Shown here piece by piece: positions 17,995 through 25,843 of a DNA stretch of 64,000 nt (positions within the stretch are counted from its first letter, which is position 1; each line of letters starts with the position of its first letter). Below the pieces are notes generated by a model that saw only the letters and a program-made list of their open reading frames with translations, ran no database searches and had not been told where the DNA came from. The position numbers were made by a program, and so were the translations under genes. Origin of the DNA: an uncultured Acidobacteriia bacterium (lineage in GTDB: Bacteria; Acidobacteriota; Terriglobia; Bryobacterales; Bryobacteraceae); contig CAIVPR010000129.1 in the NCBI GenBank assembly GCA_903907865.1, positions 1-64,000 of the forward strand, read 5' to 3'.

Positions 17995-18025
17995 GAACAG
18001 TAGACCTCAACTGTAGACATTGTGC
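17995..18025. promoter_or_regulatory. Candidate operator/promoter with two GTAGAC elements, upstream of the encapsulin operon
   Basis: Two direct copies, CAGTAGACC (17998-18006) and CTGTAGACA (18011-18019), have their TAGAC cores 13 bases apart, about 85 bases before the first ATG of the operon (17917). The same pair, with the same 13-base spacing, occurs on the opposite strand at 28834-28860. The remaining gap (17918-18323, 406 bases) contains no gene, though AAATAGACT at 18240 is a further partial match. Confidence 0.45.
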
Positions 18026-18323
18026 ATTGGCTAGACCGGTCCCGATTCGGACCAACAGTGCCAACTGAGAACGCAATCGAATCTCCCCGGACGCCACACA
18101 CGGACCATGTGGGGCGCGTTTTCCAATGTTCGCGCGTTGGGAGACGATCCATCTCTGGAGCCACCGGGGAATCCGCTGGTTACGGATGCGAGAGGCCGGA
18201 CGGAGTCGGAGGACGCGAACCTTTTAACTCCTACTTTCTAAATAGACTTTACCATGGCGATTTTGGATTCGTCAAGCGCGGGCTGAGTCCTGGTGGGGCC
18301 ATCTCCACAGGCGGCCCCGCGTC

Positions 18324-18854
18324 CTACTTGCCCGTCACCGCGTCCAGTCCGGCTTGGGCGAATTTCTCGTCCTGCGACGACTCCGAGCCGCCGACTCCAA
18401 TCCCGCCAATCGTCTTGCCATCCTTGATGATCGGCAAGCCGCCTTGATTGACCGTCAACTGCAGCGAGCCACCCGCAGGCGGCGCGGTCACGTTTGCCGA
18501 GACCGGTTTTCCCGCCGCAATCGAATCCAGTACAGCCTTCGTCGGGAGACCGAACAGAACCGCCGCGTGCGCTTTTCCCTGCGAACTGGCCACGGCTCGG
18601 GCGGTCGCGCCATCCATCCGCTCGAAATAGACCAGGTCTCCGTTGGCATCCACCACTGCGATGCCCACTTTCGCCTTGGCGGCGATCGCCGCCGCCTCCG
18701 CTCCGGCGACAAGCTTCTTCGCCGTCGCGACATCAAGGCTCTGGACCGGCGGAGTATTGTCCCGCGCCCCCTGGCCCCGACCTGCCTGGCCCGGAAGCTG
18801 CCAAGCAGCAAGAAAAAGAACGGCGGACGCTGTGAGAATGTGTTGACGTTTCAT
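18324..18854 (-). CDS. Exported GlcG/HbpS-family haem-binding protein
   Basis: A 176-residue protein: signal peptide (about 1-23), short linker, then a DUF336/GlcG-HbpS domain (about 40-176) with the family blocks A-x-AKVGIAVVDANGDLVYFERMDGA, SQGKAHAAVLFG and NQGGLPIIKDGKTIGGIGVGGSESSQDE-x-x-AQAG. HbpS-type members bind haem outside the cell. ATG 18854 is used; a GTG three codons earlier is possible. It is the last gene of the TonB receptor 2 operon, 27 bases after a PDLSG gene. A haem binder fits the nearby exported haem proteins. Confidence 0.85.
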   Translation of the reverse strand: MKRQHILTASAVLFLAAWQLPGQAGRGQGARDNTPPVQSLDVATAKKLVAGAEAAAIAAKAKVGIAVVDANGDLVYFERMDGATARAVASSQGKAHAAVLFGLPTKAVLDSIAAGKPVSANVTAPPAGGSLQLTVNQGGLPIIKDGKTIGGIGVGGSESSQDEKFAQAGLDAVTGK

Positions 18855-18881
18855 TTGGTTCACCCAAGCTTTGGTATTGCC

Positions 18882-19853
18882 CTACTTGCCGGAGACGACC
18901 ACTTGGCCGTGGTTTCCGTTGCCTTCAACACAGACGCGTTCCCAGATTTCGATCACTGGATCGGATCCGGCGTGTTTGGCGGGGAAGGTTTCGTTGTTCC
19001 AATCGTCGGCCGGGGTCTTGTCGGTTACGCGGCGGTTGGGGATGGTGATGGTAAAGGGACGCGTGAGCACGGTGGGATCCGTGTACGTCGCCTCGTAGGT
19101 AAAGCGCTCTCCCTTGGGGTCGAAAATGAAGCGCTCCTGGATGGTGGCGTTCTCGCTCACGAACTCGCCGGTCCGCCCGAGGCGGGCTTTCGAGTTGTTG
19201 TTGGCGGTATCGACAACAAGGGCGTTGCCTACCCAATGGCCCCGCGAGTCGCCGTTCCAAAGTTTGATATTGGCTGGCAGGTGGCGCGGATTGTCGAGAT
19301 GGATTACGCGGTTGCCCGAATCGAAGAGGAACACCACGTAGCCTGGATACTGGCGGATTTCATAACCATGCCACATGAACGACTTCGAGGGCCCACCGGG
19401 CGCGCAAAGGGCGAAGGGTTCCACGTACTCCGGCTTGATGGGGTTGTTCAAAAACTTCAGGAACTCCTGTTGCTTCAACTTGGCCCAGGGCTGCGCGGGC
19501 CAACTTCCATCAGCGGGATCGCTGATCCGGCTCGGGGCGCGCGATGCGCGGGGTCGCGGCTCGCGCGGCGGGCGCTGGCCACCTTGGCGCGGCGGTGCCT
19601 CGTCGTCGTCGCCCAAGGGACCCTGCGGATCCGTCAGATTGTTGTGGTTCCCAACTGTGTTGGACCAATGGCCGGCGATGTCCGGTTGTCCATCGGGCAG
19701 CTTGGGGCCCGTCCACTCTCCTGCCGCCGTGGGTTGGAAAGCGGTTTCGCGCCAGCCGCGCATCCCCTGTGCGCTCAGGGCGGGAGCCATCACCAGCAAC
19801 ATCGCGGGAAACAGGAGCGGCAGCAAGCGCCGCGTTTCGGAATTGATTCTCAT
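18882..19853 (-). CDS. Exported PDLSG-motif protein, copy 3 (divergent)
   Basis: A 323-residue exported protein. After a signal peptide (about 1-28) comes the degenerate signature LPDGQPDIAGHW, then a Pro/Arg-rich insert (about 80-120) not present in the other copies, a cysteine block EPFALCAPGGPSKSFMW, and the shared GHWVGNALVVDTANNNSKARLGRTGEF and IQERF. It lacks the C-terminal cysteine block of copy 1. It lies 2 bases after copy 2, so the two form a tandem pair, followed by the haem-binding protein gene. Ribosome-binding site GAGAGGTAGAG precedes ATG 19853. Function unknown. Confidence 0.7.
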   Translation of the reverse strand: MRINSETRRLLPLLFPAMLLVMAPALSAQGMRGWRETAFQPTAAGEWTGPKLPDGQPDIAGHWSNTVGNHNNLTDPQGPLGDDDEAPPRQGGQRPPREPRPRASRAPSRISDPADGSWPAQPWAKLKQQEFLKFLNNPIKPEYVEPFALCAPGGPSKSFMWHGYEIRQYPGYVVFLFDSGNRVIHLDNPRHLPANIKLWNGDSRGHWVGNALVVDTANNNSKARLGRTGEFVSENATIQERFIFDPKGERFTYEATYTDPTVLTRPFTITIPNRRVTDKTPADDWNNETFPAKHAGSDPVIEIWERVCVEGNGNHGQVVVSGK

Positions 19854-19855
19854 CT

Positions 19856-20620
19856 CTACCTCTCTGATTTCAGGGTCGGAACGGGATAGTACTTCTCGAA
19901 CTCCTGCAGGGCGCAGTAGTTTTCAATCAGTTGCACGTTGGGCTCAAGCCGACGGTAAAGCAGCAGTTCGATCGCCCACGGCTTGGTGTAGGTCTTGGGA
20001 TCTTCGAAGGTGGCGCGGTAGCGTATGGTGTTCCGGTCGACGAAATTCCAGCGTTCCACCAGATGCAGCTCGTCGCTGCTGAAATCGCCGACGCGATCAA
20101 GCCAGGCCTCGCCGTTGAAGTCCGTCACGTCGACCACGAGCGTATCGCCGTCCCAATGCCCGCGCGAATCGCCGAGCCACAGATCAATGTGGCCCTCCGG
20201 ATGTTCGGTGCCGTTGGTGTGGATCGTACGCACGGGGTGTCCGAATTCGTACATCACCGTAAGGTCGCGCGGCCGCTGGAGGAGCTGAATGGGCTCGCTG
20301 CCGTAGAGCCCGCGCGGCGTGCCGAGCGTGAAGCACTTCGTCCGCGGATCGGCCGTGGCCCGTGCGGCGAAATTCTTTGCCCGTTGTTTCAAGGCTTCCG
20401 GCTTGTAGGGAATTGTGTCGCCGGTAACAATGCCGACGCCCGGGGGGCCGTCCGCCGAGGAGCCGTGCGGTTCCAGCCCGTAGTCGGCACCGCTCAGCGA
20501 CTGCCAGATACCCGAAAAATCCGGCTTCCCGTCCACGCCGCGCGGGATGGCGTTGCCCGTCTGAGCAAACGCCATTCCGGCAAAGGCGACCGTCGCCAAC
20601 CCGATGAGGGCAGGTCTCAT
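19856..20620 (-). CDS. Exported PDLSG-motif protein, copy 2
   Basis: A 254-residue exported protein with a signal peptide (about 1-19) and the signature GVDGKPDFSGIWQSL. It shares TKCFTLGTPRGLYG, DSRGHWDGDTLVVDVTDFNGEAW, DELHLVERW and a C-terminal IENYCALQEF with copy 1. The start ATG 20620 overlaps the DUF6152 stop by 4 bases (ATGA at 20617-20620), so DUF6152 and PDLSG proteins are translationally coupled here, while in the encapsulin operon they flank the shell and cargo genes. Function unknown. Confidence 0.75.
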   Translation of the reverse strand: MRPALIGLATVAFAGMAFAQTGNAIPRGVDGKPDFSGIWQSLSGADYGLEPHGSSADGPPGVGIVTGDTIPYKPEALKQRAKNFAARATADPRTKCFTLGTPRGLYGSEPIQLLQRPRDLTVMYEFGHPVRTIHTNGTEHPEGHIDLWLGDSRGHWDGDTLVVDVTDFNGEAWLDRVGDFSSDELHLVERWNFVDRNTIRYRATFEDPKTYTKPWAIELLLYRRLEPNVQLIENYCALQEFEKYYPVPTLKSER

Positions 20621-21018
20621 TGCTTGGGCACCCCGTCCGAGTTGGAGGCTCCGGTGAAGAAGTTCCGGCCGTCCGGAAGTTTCGCACTGGTGCCATTGAC
20701 CATCTGGGTCCCGTTCTTGGCGAGAAAACCCTTCACTACCAGTTCCGCGCCGAGCGGGAAGTCGGACTTGCGCAGCCCGCGGCGGAGGAGAGCGCCCGGA
20801 GCGCCGAACTCGATCGCCCAGTTCGACACCTTGCCGTTGTCGCCTTTGACATCCACATAGATCCAGCTGTGGGGGTTGGTCCAATCGATTTTGGTCAAGG
20901 TTCCCTGGAGGGTGACCGGCTTCTGGCCGTCGTACTCGGCCGCAAATGAATGGTGCGCCACCGCCGGGAGGGCGGCCAATGCCGCCCCCATCAGTACAGA
21001 AATAAAGATCTTTCTCAT
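20617..21018 (-). CDS. DUF6152 family exported protein, copy 2
   Basis: A 133-residue exported protein with signal peptide and the AHHSFAAEYD hallmark immediately after it. The domain pattern GTLTKIDWTNPHSWIYVDV matches copies 1 and 3. A GGGAGAG site precedes the ATG. It follows the rhodanese-like gene by 24 bases and overlaps PDLSG copy 2 by 4 bases. Function unknown; the conserved double histidine right after the signal peptide might ligate a metal, which is only inference. Confidence 0.88.
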   Translation of the reverse strand: MRKIFISVLMGAALAALPAVAHHSFAAEYDGQKPVTLQGTLTKIDWTNPHSWIYVDVKGDNGKVSNWAIEFGAPGALLRRGLRKSDFPLGAELVVKGFLAKNGTQMVNGTSAKLPDGRNFFTGASNSDGVPKQ

Positions 21019-21042
21019 GACGTCTCTCCCTCGTTGGTGTGT

Positions 21043-21516
21043 CTACTTCGTCGCCGTTGCCGTTGCCGGACGGGGGGGAGGCACCGGAATGTGCAACGCC
21101 TTGCCGCCTTCAGATTCGTAGTCTTCGACGCCGACCGCACCTGCGACTTTGAAGCCCTTGCTGTCCAGAAGGTCGGCCGCAACGCCGGCCCGCGCCGCAT
21201 GGTTGGAAACCGTGATGATGGTCTTGTCCTTCGGAATGTCCCCGAGGTGGTTGGCAAGGTCATTCGCCTGGATGCTCAGGTAGACGGGGAACCCACCATT
21301 GGCAGAGACCTCATCCGGGCGCCGGACATCGATGAACACCGATTCGGACGGCTTCGCGAGCCACGAATCCACCTCGGCGCGGCTGAGCTTCTTCGCCTTC
21401 GGGGCTGGCCTCGTGGTCTTACCCTGGGCGGCGGGTGCCGCGGCCTGTTGCGCGAACACGGCTGTCACCGACAAGGTAGTGGCCGCCATGAGAACGACCG
21501 TCAAGAACTTACGCAT
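21043..21516 (-). CDS. Exported rhodanese-like protein without catalytic cysteine
   Basis: A 157-residue protein: signal peptide (about 1-23, MRKFLTVVLMAATTLSVTAVFAQ), then a Pro/Ala/Lys linker, then a rhodanese fold (about 45-140) with SVFIDVRRPDEV, GDIPKDKTIITV and AADLLDSKGFKVAGAVGVEDYE. Where active rhodaneses have the persulfide-forming cysteine after the central strand, this protein reads ITVSNHAARAG, with a TCC serine codon, so sulfurtransferase activity is unlikely. ATG 21516 is chosen because the signal peptide begins there. It is 130 bases after TonB receptor 2 and 24 bases before DUF6152 copy 2. Confidence 0.8.
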   Translation of the reverse strand: MRKFLTVVLMAATTLSVTAVFAQQAAAPAAQGKTTRPAPKAKKLSRAEVDSWLAKPSESVFIDVRRPDEVSANGGFPVYLSIQANDLANHLGDIPKDKTIITVSNHAARAGVAADLLDSKGFKVAGAVGVEDYESEGGKALHIPVPPPRPATATATK

Positions 21517-21606
21517 TTGATTTGAGATTCCTTTCAAGTTTTCCTGTTGCATTGCTGTTGCTTTCACTTACACGAACCGCTGTCCGCAGGGGACAGCCAT
21601 ATTCCC

Positions 21607-21635
21607 CGCCCTTGCGCCTCCGAGGCGCAAGGGCG
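21607..21635 (-). terminator. Strong hairpin between receptor 2 and the rhodanese-like gene
   Basis: A perfect 14-bp stem (21607-21620 with 21622-21635) lies just after the receptor stop (21647). It lacks a T-run on the minus strand, so it could be a 3'-end stabiliser or partial terminator that lowers expression of the downstream genes relative to the receptor. Confidence 0.5.
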
Positions 21636-21646
21636 GAGGGAGTTCC

Positions 21647-24600
21647 TCAAAAGATCACCTTGATCGCCGCCTGGTTGTCGCGCGGCGACCCTGCCGACGA
21701 GATTTGTCCGAAGCTGGGATTTCCGACCTGTGTGTTCGGGTTGCCCAGCGGCGGCGTGTTGGTCACATTGAAAGACTCGAAGCGCAACTGCGCGTGGATC
21801 CGTTCCGTCAGGCGGAAACTCTTGTGCGCAGCCAGGTCGAGATTGAAAAGGCCCGGGCCGCGCAGTACGTTGCGTCCCGCATTGCCGTACGTGTACACCG
21901 AGTTCTTCGCGAATGCTGCGGTGTTGAACCACTGCTGCACCGTGGGATCGGACCGGTGCCAGTCGCCCACCACGTTGGGACGGTCATTCTGGCCCGTGTT
22001 CGACGGTGTTCCATTCACCGTAAGGTTCAGTGGTTGGCCAGCATTGAGGGTCAAAATCGGCCCCACGCTCCAACCTCCCAGCACGCCGTCGGCAAATCGG
22101 TTCCAGTGGGAACCATAACTCTTTCCATGTCCCAACGGAAGGGCATAGACAGCACTGCCCACAAAGTGCTGCGTCATGTCCTGGCCGGCGACCGCGCGTT
22201 CGGCGGCCCAGTTCAGTGGATTCTGCACGCCCGAGGCATCGCCCAGGGCCAGCGTCTTCGAGTACGAATATGAGGCGATGACCGTCAGCCCGCCGCTGTA
22301 GCGCTTCTCAACCTTGGCAACGAGCGCATTGTAGCGGCTGTAGCCATCCTTGTTGATGCGCACCACGTCGGCCAGAGTGATCGGGGTGGTGGTACCGGGC
22401 ACCAGAGTTTGGGTGTATAACCGCCGGGTGTTGACGTTGCCCGGCCCGGGAGGTGCCGGGTTGCCGTCGAGCTGCCGCCAGTTGTGGTCGAACTTGTTGC
22501 CGTAGTAGCCGACCTCCACCAGCACGCCGCCGCCCAACTGCCGCTGGATATCGAGATTCCACTGTTGCGCCGTAGGCGTCAGACTGCTGCGCTCGTATGA
22601 GATAAGAGTGACGTTGGTCGCGTTGGCAACCGAGAGCGCGTTGGGTGCGAAACCCTGGCTGAGGTAGATGGAGGGTTTCGCCGGATCGGTGCTGAGGTTC
22701 ACGCGCACATTGTTGGGCGGGTTGACTTCCATCGATTGCTGGCCGCCCAGCGTGATCATGTTCGAGTAGAAAATGCCGTATCCGCCACGCACCACGGTCT
22801 TGCCGTCGGGCAGGCTGTAGGCGAAACCGAAACGCGGCGCGAACTGCTTGTAGTTCACACCCATGAGTGCGCGTGCGGCGCGGCCCGAGCCCTCCGAACC
22901 GGCGGGCACCAGATGTGGCTTGCCCGGCGTGGTGTCCATGTCGAAGTTGGAGATCGTGTCATTCTTCTGCAGGGAGGGCGGGCTCAGCTCGTACCGGAGG
23001 CCAATGTTCAGGGTCAGGCTGCGGGAAACCTTCCAGTCGTCTTGAACAAAAACGTGCGTGTAGGGCGTGCGCAGCGCGAGGTACGACCAGTTGGAAAGGC
23101 TGGCCGACGAGGCCGTGCCGAGCAGGAAATCCGCAAAGGCGCTCTTGGTGTACTGTCCGTTGAAGTTGAAAATGCCGCTGGTACGCTGCGAACTCAGGAA
23201 GTTCGTCTGCAGCCAATAGGACTGGGCACCCACCTTGATCGTGTGGCTGCCGCGAGTCCACGTCAGGTCCCCGGACACTTCCCGATTCTGCGAGGCGTCG
23301 GCATTCGGAACGTTCGTCACGCCCAAGCTGGGATAGCCCGTGATCACCATCTGGGAGAAGCCTGGATATTTTTCCGTCACGCCCGGGATGCCAAGGCCGT
23401 GCAGGGACTGGTCTGGAAACACATTGATCCAGCTGAGATCATTCCAGCCCGCGTGGACCGACGTGACCACGCTCGACGACCAAATCCGGTTGTGCACAAA
23501 CACGAAGCTCTTGCTGTCAGAGTTCTGCGCGCCGCCACCGGTGTAGTAGTTGCCTTTGGCATCCGGCGGAAGGTTCGACTGCACGCTGGAGTCTGTGTCC
23601 TGCTTGCTGAAGCGGAAATAGACGTTCTGCTTCTCGCTCAGGATGTGGTCGATGCGGAAATCCCACCGGCTGGGGTTCGAGTATTGGGGGCTGGCGTAGA
23701 CGTAGTTGGCTGTCGCGCTGCCGGTGAGCGGCAGCGGCAGGAAACTGGCGGCCTTCACCGCGATCGGGTCGAGGCGCGAGGCCGGAATCGTGTTCGCCGC
23801 GAACGGGGTGCCGCCCAGCGGATCCGTAATGGCGGAACTGAACTTGCCCGACACTTGCGCCGCCGTCGGCAGCGTGCTGGTGGATGTTCCGCTTTGGCGT
23901 ATCCGTCCCAGTTCGAAATCTCCGAAAAAGAACGTCCGGTTGCGGAGGACCGGGCCGCCGATGGCAGCACCGTATTGGTTGCGCTTGTATGGCGCGCGTA
24001 CCTGGGCGAAATAGTTCTTCGCGTCGAGCGCCTCGTTGCGGAGGAACTCGTATACCGAGCCGTGCAGATTGTTGCTGCCCGACTTGAGCGCCACGCTCAC
24101 CACTCCCGACGAGGACCGCCCGTACTCGGCCGAGTAGCTGTTGGTGACGACTTTGAATTCCTGGATCGCGTCGACAGACGGCTTGATGATCTCCTTCTGG
24201 CCGGAATGTCCGGTGGAGATCTGCTGGTTGTTGTTGTCCTGGCCGTCCAACAGGAACGCGGCTTGCGCGCCCGACTGGCCGCCGATGCTCACCCCCACCC
24301 CGCCGCCGGGCGTGGTGCCCGCCGATAGAGCGGCAAGTTGAAGGTAGTCGCGCCCGTTGAGCGGCAAGTCTTCAATCTGCCGGTTGCCAATGACGGTGCC
24401 AACCGTGGAATCGGCGGTCTGAAGGAGGGGTGCCAGTGCCTCCACGTCGAGCGACTGGGTGACTTCGCCGATTTCGAGAACGGCATTCACGTGGCGGACA
24501 TCGCCAATATTGAGGACCAGGCCGCGCTGGTGGTAGCGCTTGAAGCCTGGGGCCTCGATGCCGATTGAATATTCGCCGATGCGGAGCGGCGGTGTGCGGA

Positions 24601-24832
24601 AGTTGCCCCGTTCGTCGGTCTTGACTTCCGTGGAGGCGTTCGTGGCGGCGTGGATCAGGGTTACGTTGGCGCGGGTTACCCCCGCCTTGGTTCCGTCGAG
24701 GACGGTTCCGACAATCACGCCGTCGCCGGATTGCTGGGCGAAGGCGGAACTGGCCATTAGAAGAAGCGCGGTCATGGTCGCCGAAAACTGGCGGCTGACC
24801 GTCGCTTCGAAGACACTTCGAGCGTTCAACAT
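21647..24832 (-). CDS. TonB-dependent receptor with carboxypeptidase-regulatory-like N-terminal domain (Oar-like), receptor 2
   Basis: A 1061-residue outer-membrane receptor. Signal peptide (about 10-32), CarboxypepD_reg domain (about 38-120, GVIVGTVLDGTKAGVTRANV and GEYSIGIEAPGFKRY), plug (about 125-260, IEDLPLNGRDYLQLAAL and a QAAFLLDGQDNNNQQ block), then barrel with AKSGSNNLHGSVYEFLRN-type motifs, ending AAIKVIF. It heads an operon with rhodanese-like, DUF6152, two PDLSG and a haem-binding gene. A GAGGAA site precedes ATG 24832. The substrate is unknown; the downstream genes suggest a haem- or sulfur-containing compound, as inference only. Confidence 0.92.
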   Translation of the reverse strand: MLNARSVFEATVSRQFSATMTALLLMASSAFAQQSGDGVIVGTVLDGTKAGVTRANVTLIHAATNASTEVKTDERGNFRTPPLRIGEYSIGIEAPGFKRYHQRGLVLNIGDVRHVNAVLEIGEVTQSLDVEALAPLLQTADSTVGTVIGNRQIEDLPLNGRDYLQLAALSAGTTPGGGVGVSIGGQSGAQAAFLLDGQDNNNQQISTGHSGQKEIIKPSVDAIQEFKVVTNSYSAEYGRSSSGVVSVALKSGSNNLHGSVYEFLRNEALDAKNYFAQVRAPYKRNQYGAAIGGPVLRNRTFFFGDFELGRIRQSGTSTSTLPTAAQVSGKFSSAITDPLGGTPFAANTIPASRLDPIAVKAASFLPLPLTGSATANYVYASPQYSNPSRWDFRIDHILSEKQNVYFRFSKQDTDSSVQSNLPPDAKGNYYTGGGAQNSDSKSFVFVHNRIWSSSVVTSVHAGWNDLSWINVFPDQSLHGLGIPGVTEKYPGFSQMVITGYPSLGVTNVPNADASQNREVSGDLTWTRGSHTIKVGAQSYWLQTNFLSSQRTSGIFNFNGQYTKSAFADFLLGTASSASLSNWSYLALRTPYTHVFVQDDWKVSRSLTLNIGLRYELSPPSLQKNDTISNFDMDTTPGKPHLVPAGSEGSGRAARALMGVNYKQFAPRFGFAYSLPDGKTVVRGGYGIFYSNMITLGGQQSMEVNPPNNVRVNLSTDPAKPSIYLSQGFAPNALSVANATNVTLISYERSSLTPTAQQWNLDIQRQLGGGVLVEVGYYGNKFDHNWRQLDGNPAPPGPGNVNTRRLYTQTLVPGTTTPITLADVVRINKDGYSRYNALVAKVEKRYSGGLTVIASYSYSKTLALGDASGVQNPLNWAAERAVAGQDMTQHFVGSAVYALPLGHGKSYGSHWNRFADGVLGGWSVGPILTLNAGQPLNLTVNGTPSNTGQNDRPNVVGDWHRSDPTVQQWFNTAAFAKNSVYTYGNAGRNVLRGPGLFNLDLAAHKSFRLTERIHAQLRFESFNVTNTPPLGNPNTQVGNPSFGQISSAGSPRDNQAAIKVIF

Positions 24833-25091
24833 TGTTACGATTCCTCGTTCATCAGCTTGTTGGCTGTTTGTGTACTGGCGCGTCCGCTAGATCGCGGGGT
24901 CTTGGGACGCCGTCCATGCCCGTCAGGGCGAACTCCGTTCTGCGCTCCATTTCGTTGCGTGGCGGCTACGCCTTTTGACCCCGACGGAGGGGTCGGAAAA
25001 GGGCTTCGTGCCAAGTCGATACGATGCGTGACCGGAACAGGCAGCCGGGACGACAAGTGTCAAAGGGTCCCAGACAGCCTTATGTACGAGT

Positions 25092-25230
25092 AACTATATA
25101 GACATTAACATGATCACCTGACGGGCGTCAAGCATGGTCAGAATGAAATTATAGCGGCAGCTAGAGCCAAACACGCTCCTCGTGCAAGACGCTGCGATTC
25201 GATCTTATAATACTTAAACAGTAGACAATC
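25092..25230. promoter_or_regulatory. Candidate regulatory sites upstream of TonB receptor 2
   Basis: Two members of the GTAGACA-type element lie in the 458-base gap before the receptor: ACTATATAGACATTAA (25093-25108) and ACAGTAGACAATC (25218-25230). On the coding (minus) strand they read TAATGTCTATATAG and GATTGTCTACTGT. The gap has no gene. Confidence 0.4.
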
Positions 25231-25290
25231 TATGCGTGGGTCGGCAGGATGGGGGCACAGCCACGGGGCGGGCTGCGGAAACTGCGGAAT

Positions 25291-25782
25291 CTACGGCCGT
25301 CGGACGCAGAGGGCGCGGTTCAGGCCCGAATCCCCCGTTGCAACCGACGCCCTTCCGCCGTCCCCGAAATCGAAGGCCCAGCCTTCCCCCTCCTGTTGAC
25401 CGGCAGTTGCACTCCACTGCCAACCTGTCAGCTTGATCGGAGCCCTCAGATGAAACCCGCCATGATTTTCGTCGCCGCCGAAGAGGCCCTGCAGTTCTTC
25501 AATCGTGGGGAGTGTCCAGTCTTTGAAGCCGCCCAGCGCCGAGGCACGGCAGTACCGTAGCGCCTGTCGCCGGCTCAGTCCCGAACCGTTGTCGGAGGCG
25601 GCCCACATCAGACGCGTGTTGGGATCGACCCAGTAGGCGGGAACCGGCGCACTGGCGGCCGCAACCTGTGGAAGAATGCGGACTGGACTTGCGCCGCGGC
25701 AGTTGCCCGCCACCAGCAGCGAGGCGACGGACACGGCCAAAAATAAACGCACAACTCTGAGTAATTTAACAAGTGTATTCAT
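25291..25782 (-). CDS. Exported DUF1566 (Lcl-type, C-type-lectin-like) protein
   Basis: A 163-residue protein: hydrophobic signal region (about 10-32), then a DUF1566/Lcl domain (about 50-163) with the family pattern YWVDPNTRLMWAASDNG, SRRQALRYCRASALGGFKDWTLPTIEELQGLF and a terminal GLNRALCVRR; the two cysteines fit the domain's disulfide. Such domains occur in surface and adhesive proteins. ATG 25782 is used. It begins right after the terminator of operon C, so it has its own promoter or is read through. Confidence 0.8.
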   Translation of the reverse strand: MNTLVKLLRVVRLFLAVSVASLLVAGNCRGASPVRILPQVAAASAPVPAYWVDPNTRLMWAASDNGSGLSRRQALRYCRASALGGFKDWTLPTIEELQGLFGGDENHGGFHLRAPIKLTGWQWSATAGQQEGEGWAFDFGDGGRASVATGDSGLNRALCVRRP

Positions 25783-25786
25783 AAGC

Positions 25787-25823
25787 AAAAACGCCCGCCG
25801 CCCGTCTTTCAGGGACGGCGGGC
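25787..25823 (-). terminator. Rho-independent terminator of the cytochrome/TlpA operon C
   Basis: On the minus strand an 8-bp GC stem (GCCCGCCG, plus-strand arms 25793-25800 and 25816-25823) is followed by TTTTT, 21 bases after the TlpA copy 2 stop (25844). Confidence 0.8.
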
Positions 25824-25843
25824 AACCCGATGGGGAAAACGGC

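Noticed and set aside
17918-18323. Riboswitch upstream of the encapsulin operon
   Set aside because: I looked for SAM- or cobalamin-type conserved cores and found none; only the short GTAGAC elements stand out.
22736-24328. A 530-residue plus-strand open frame
   Set aside because: Antisense to TonB receptor 2, with composition typical of a shadow frame.
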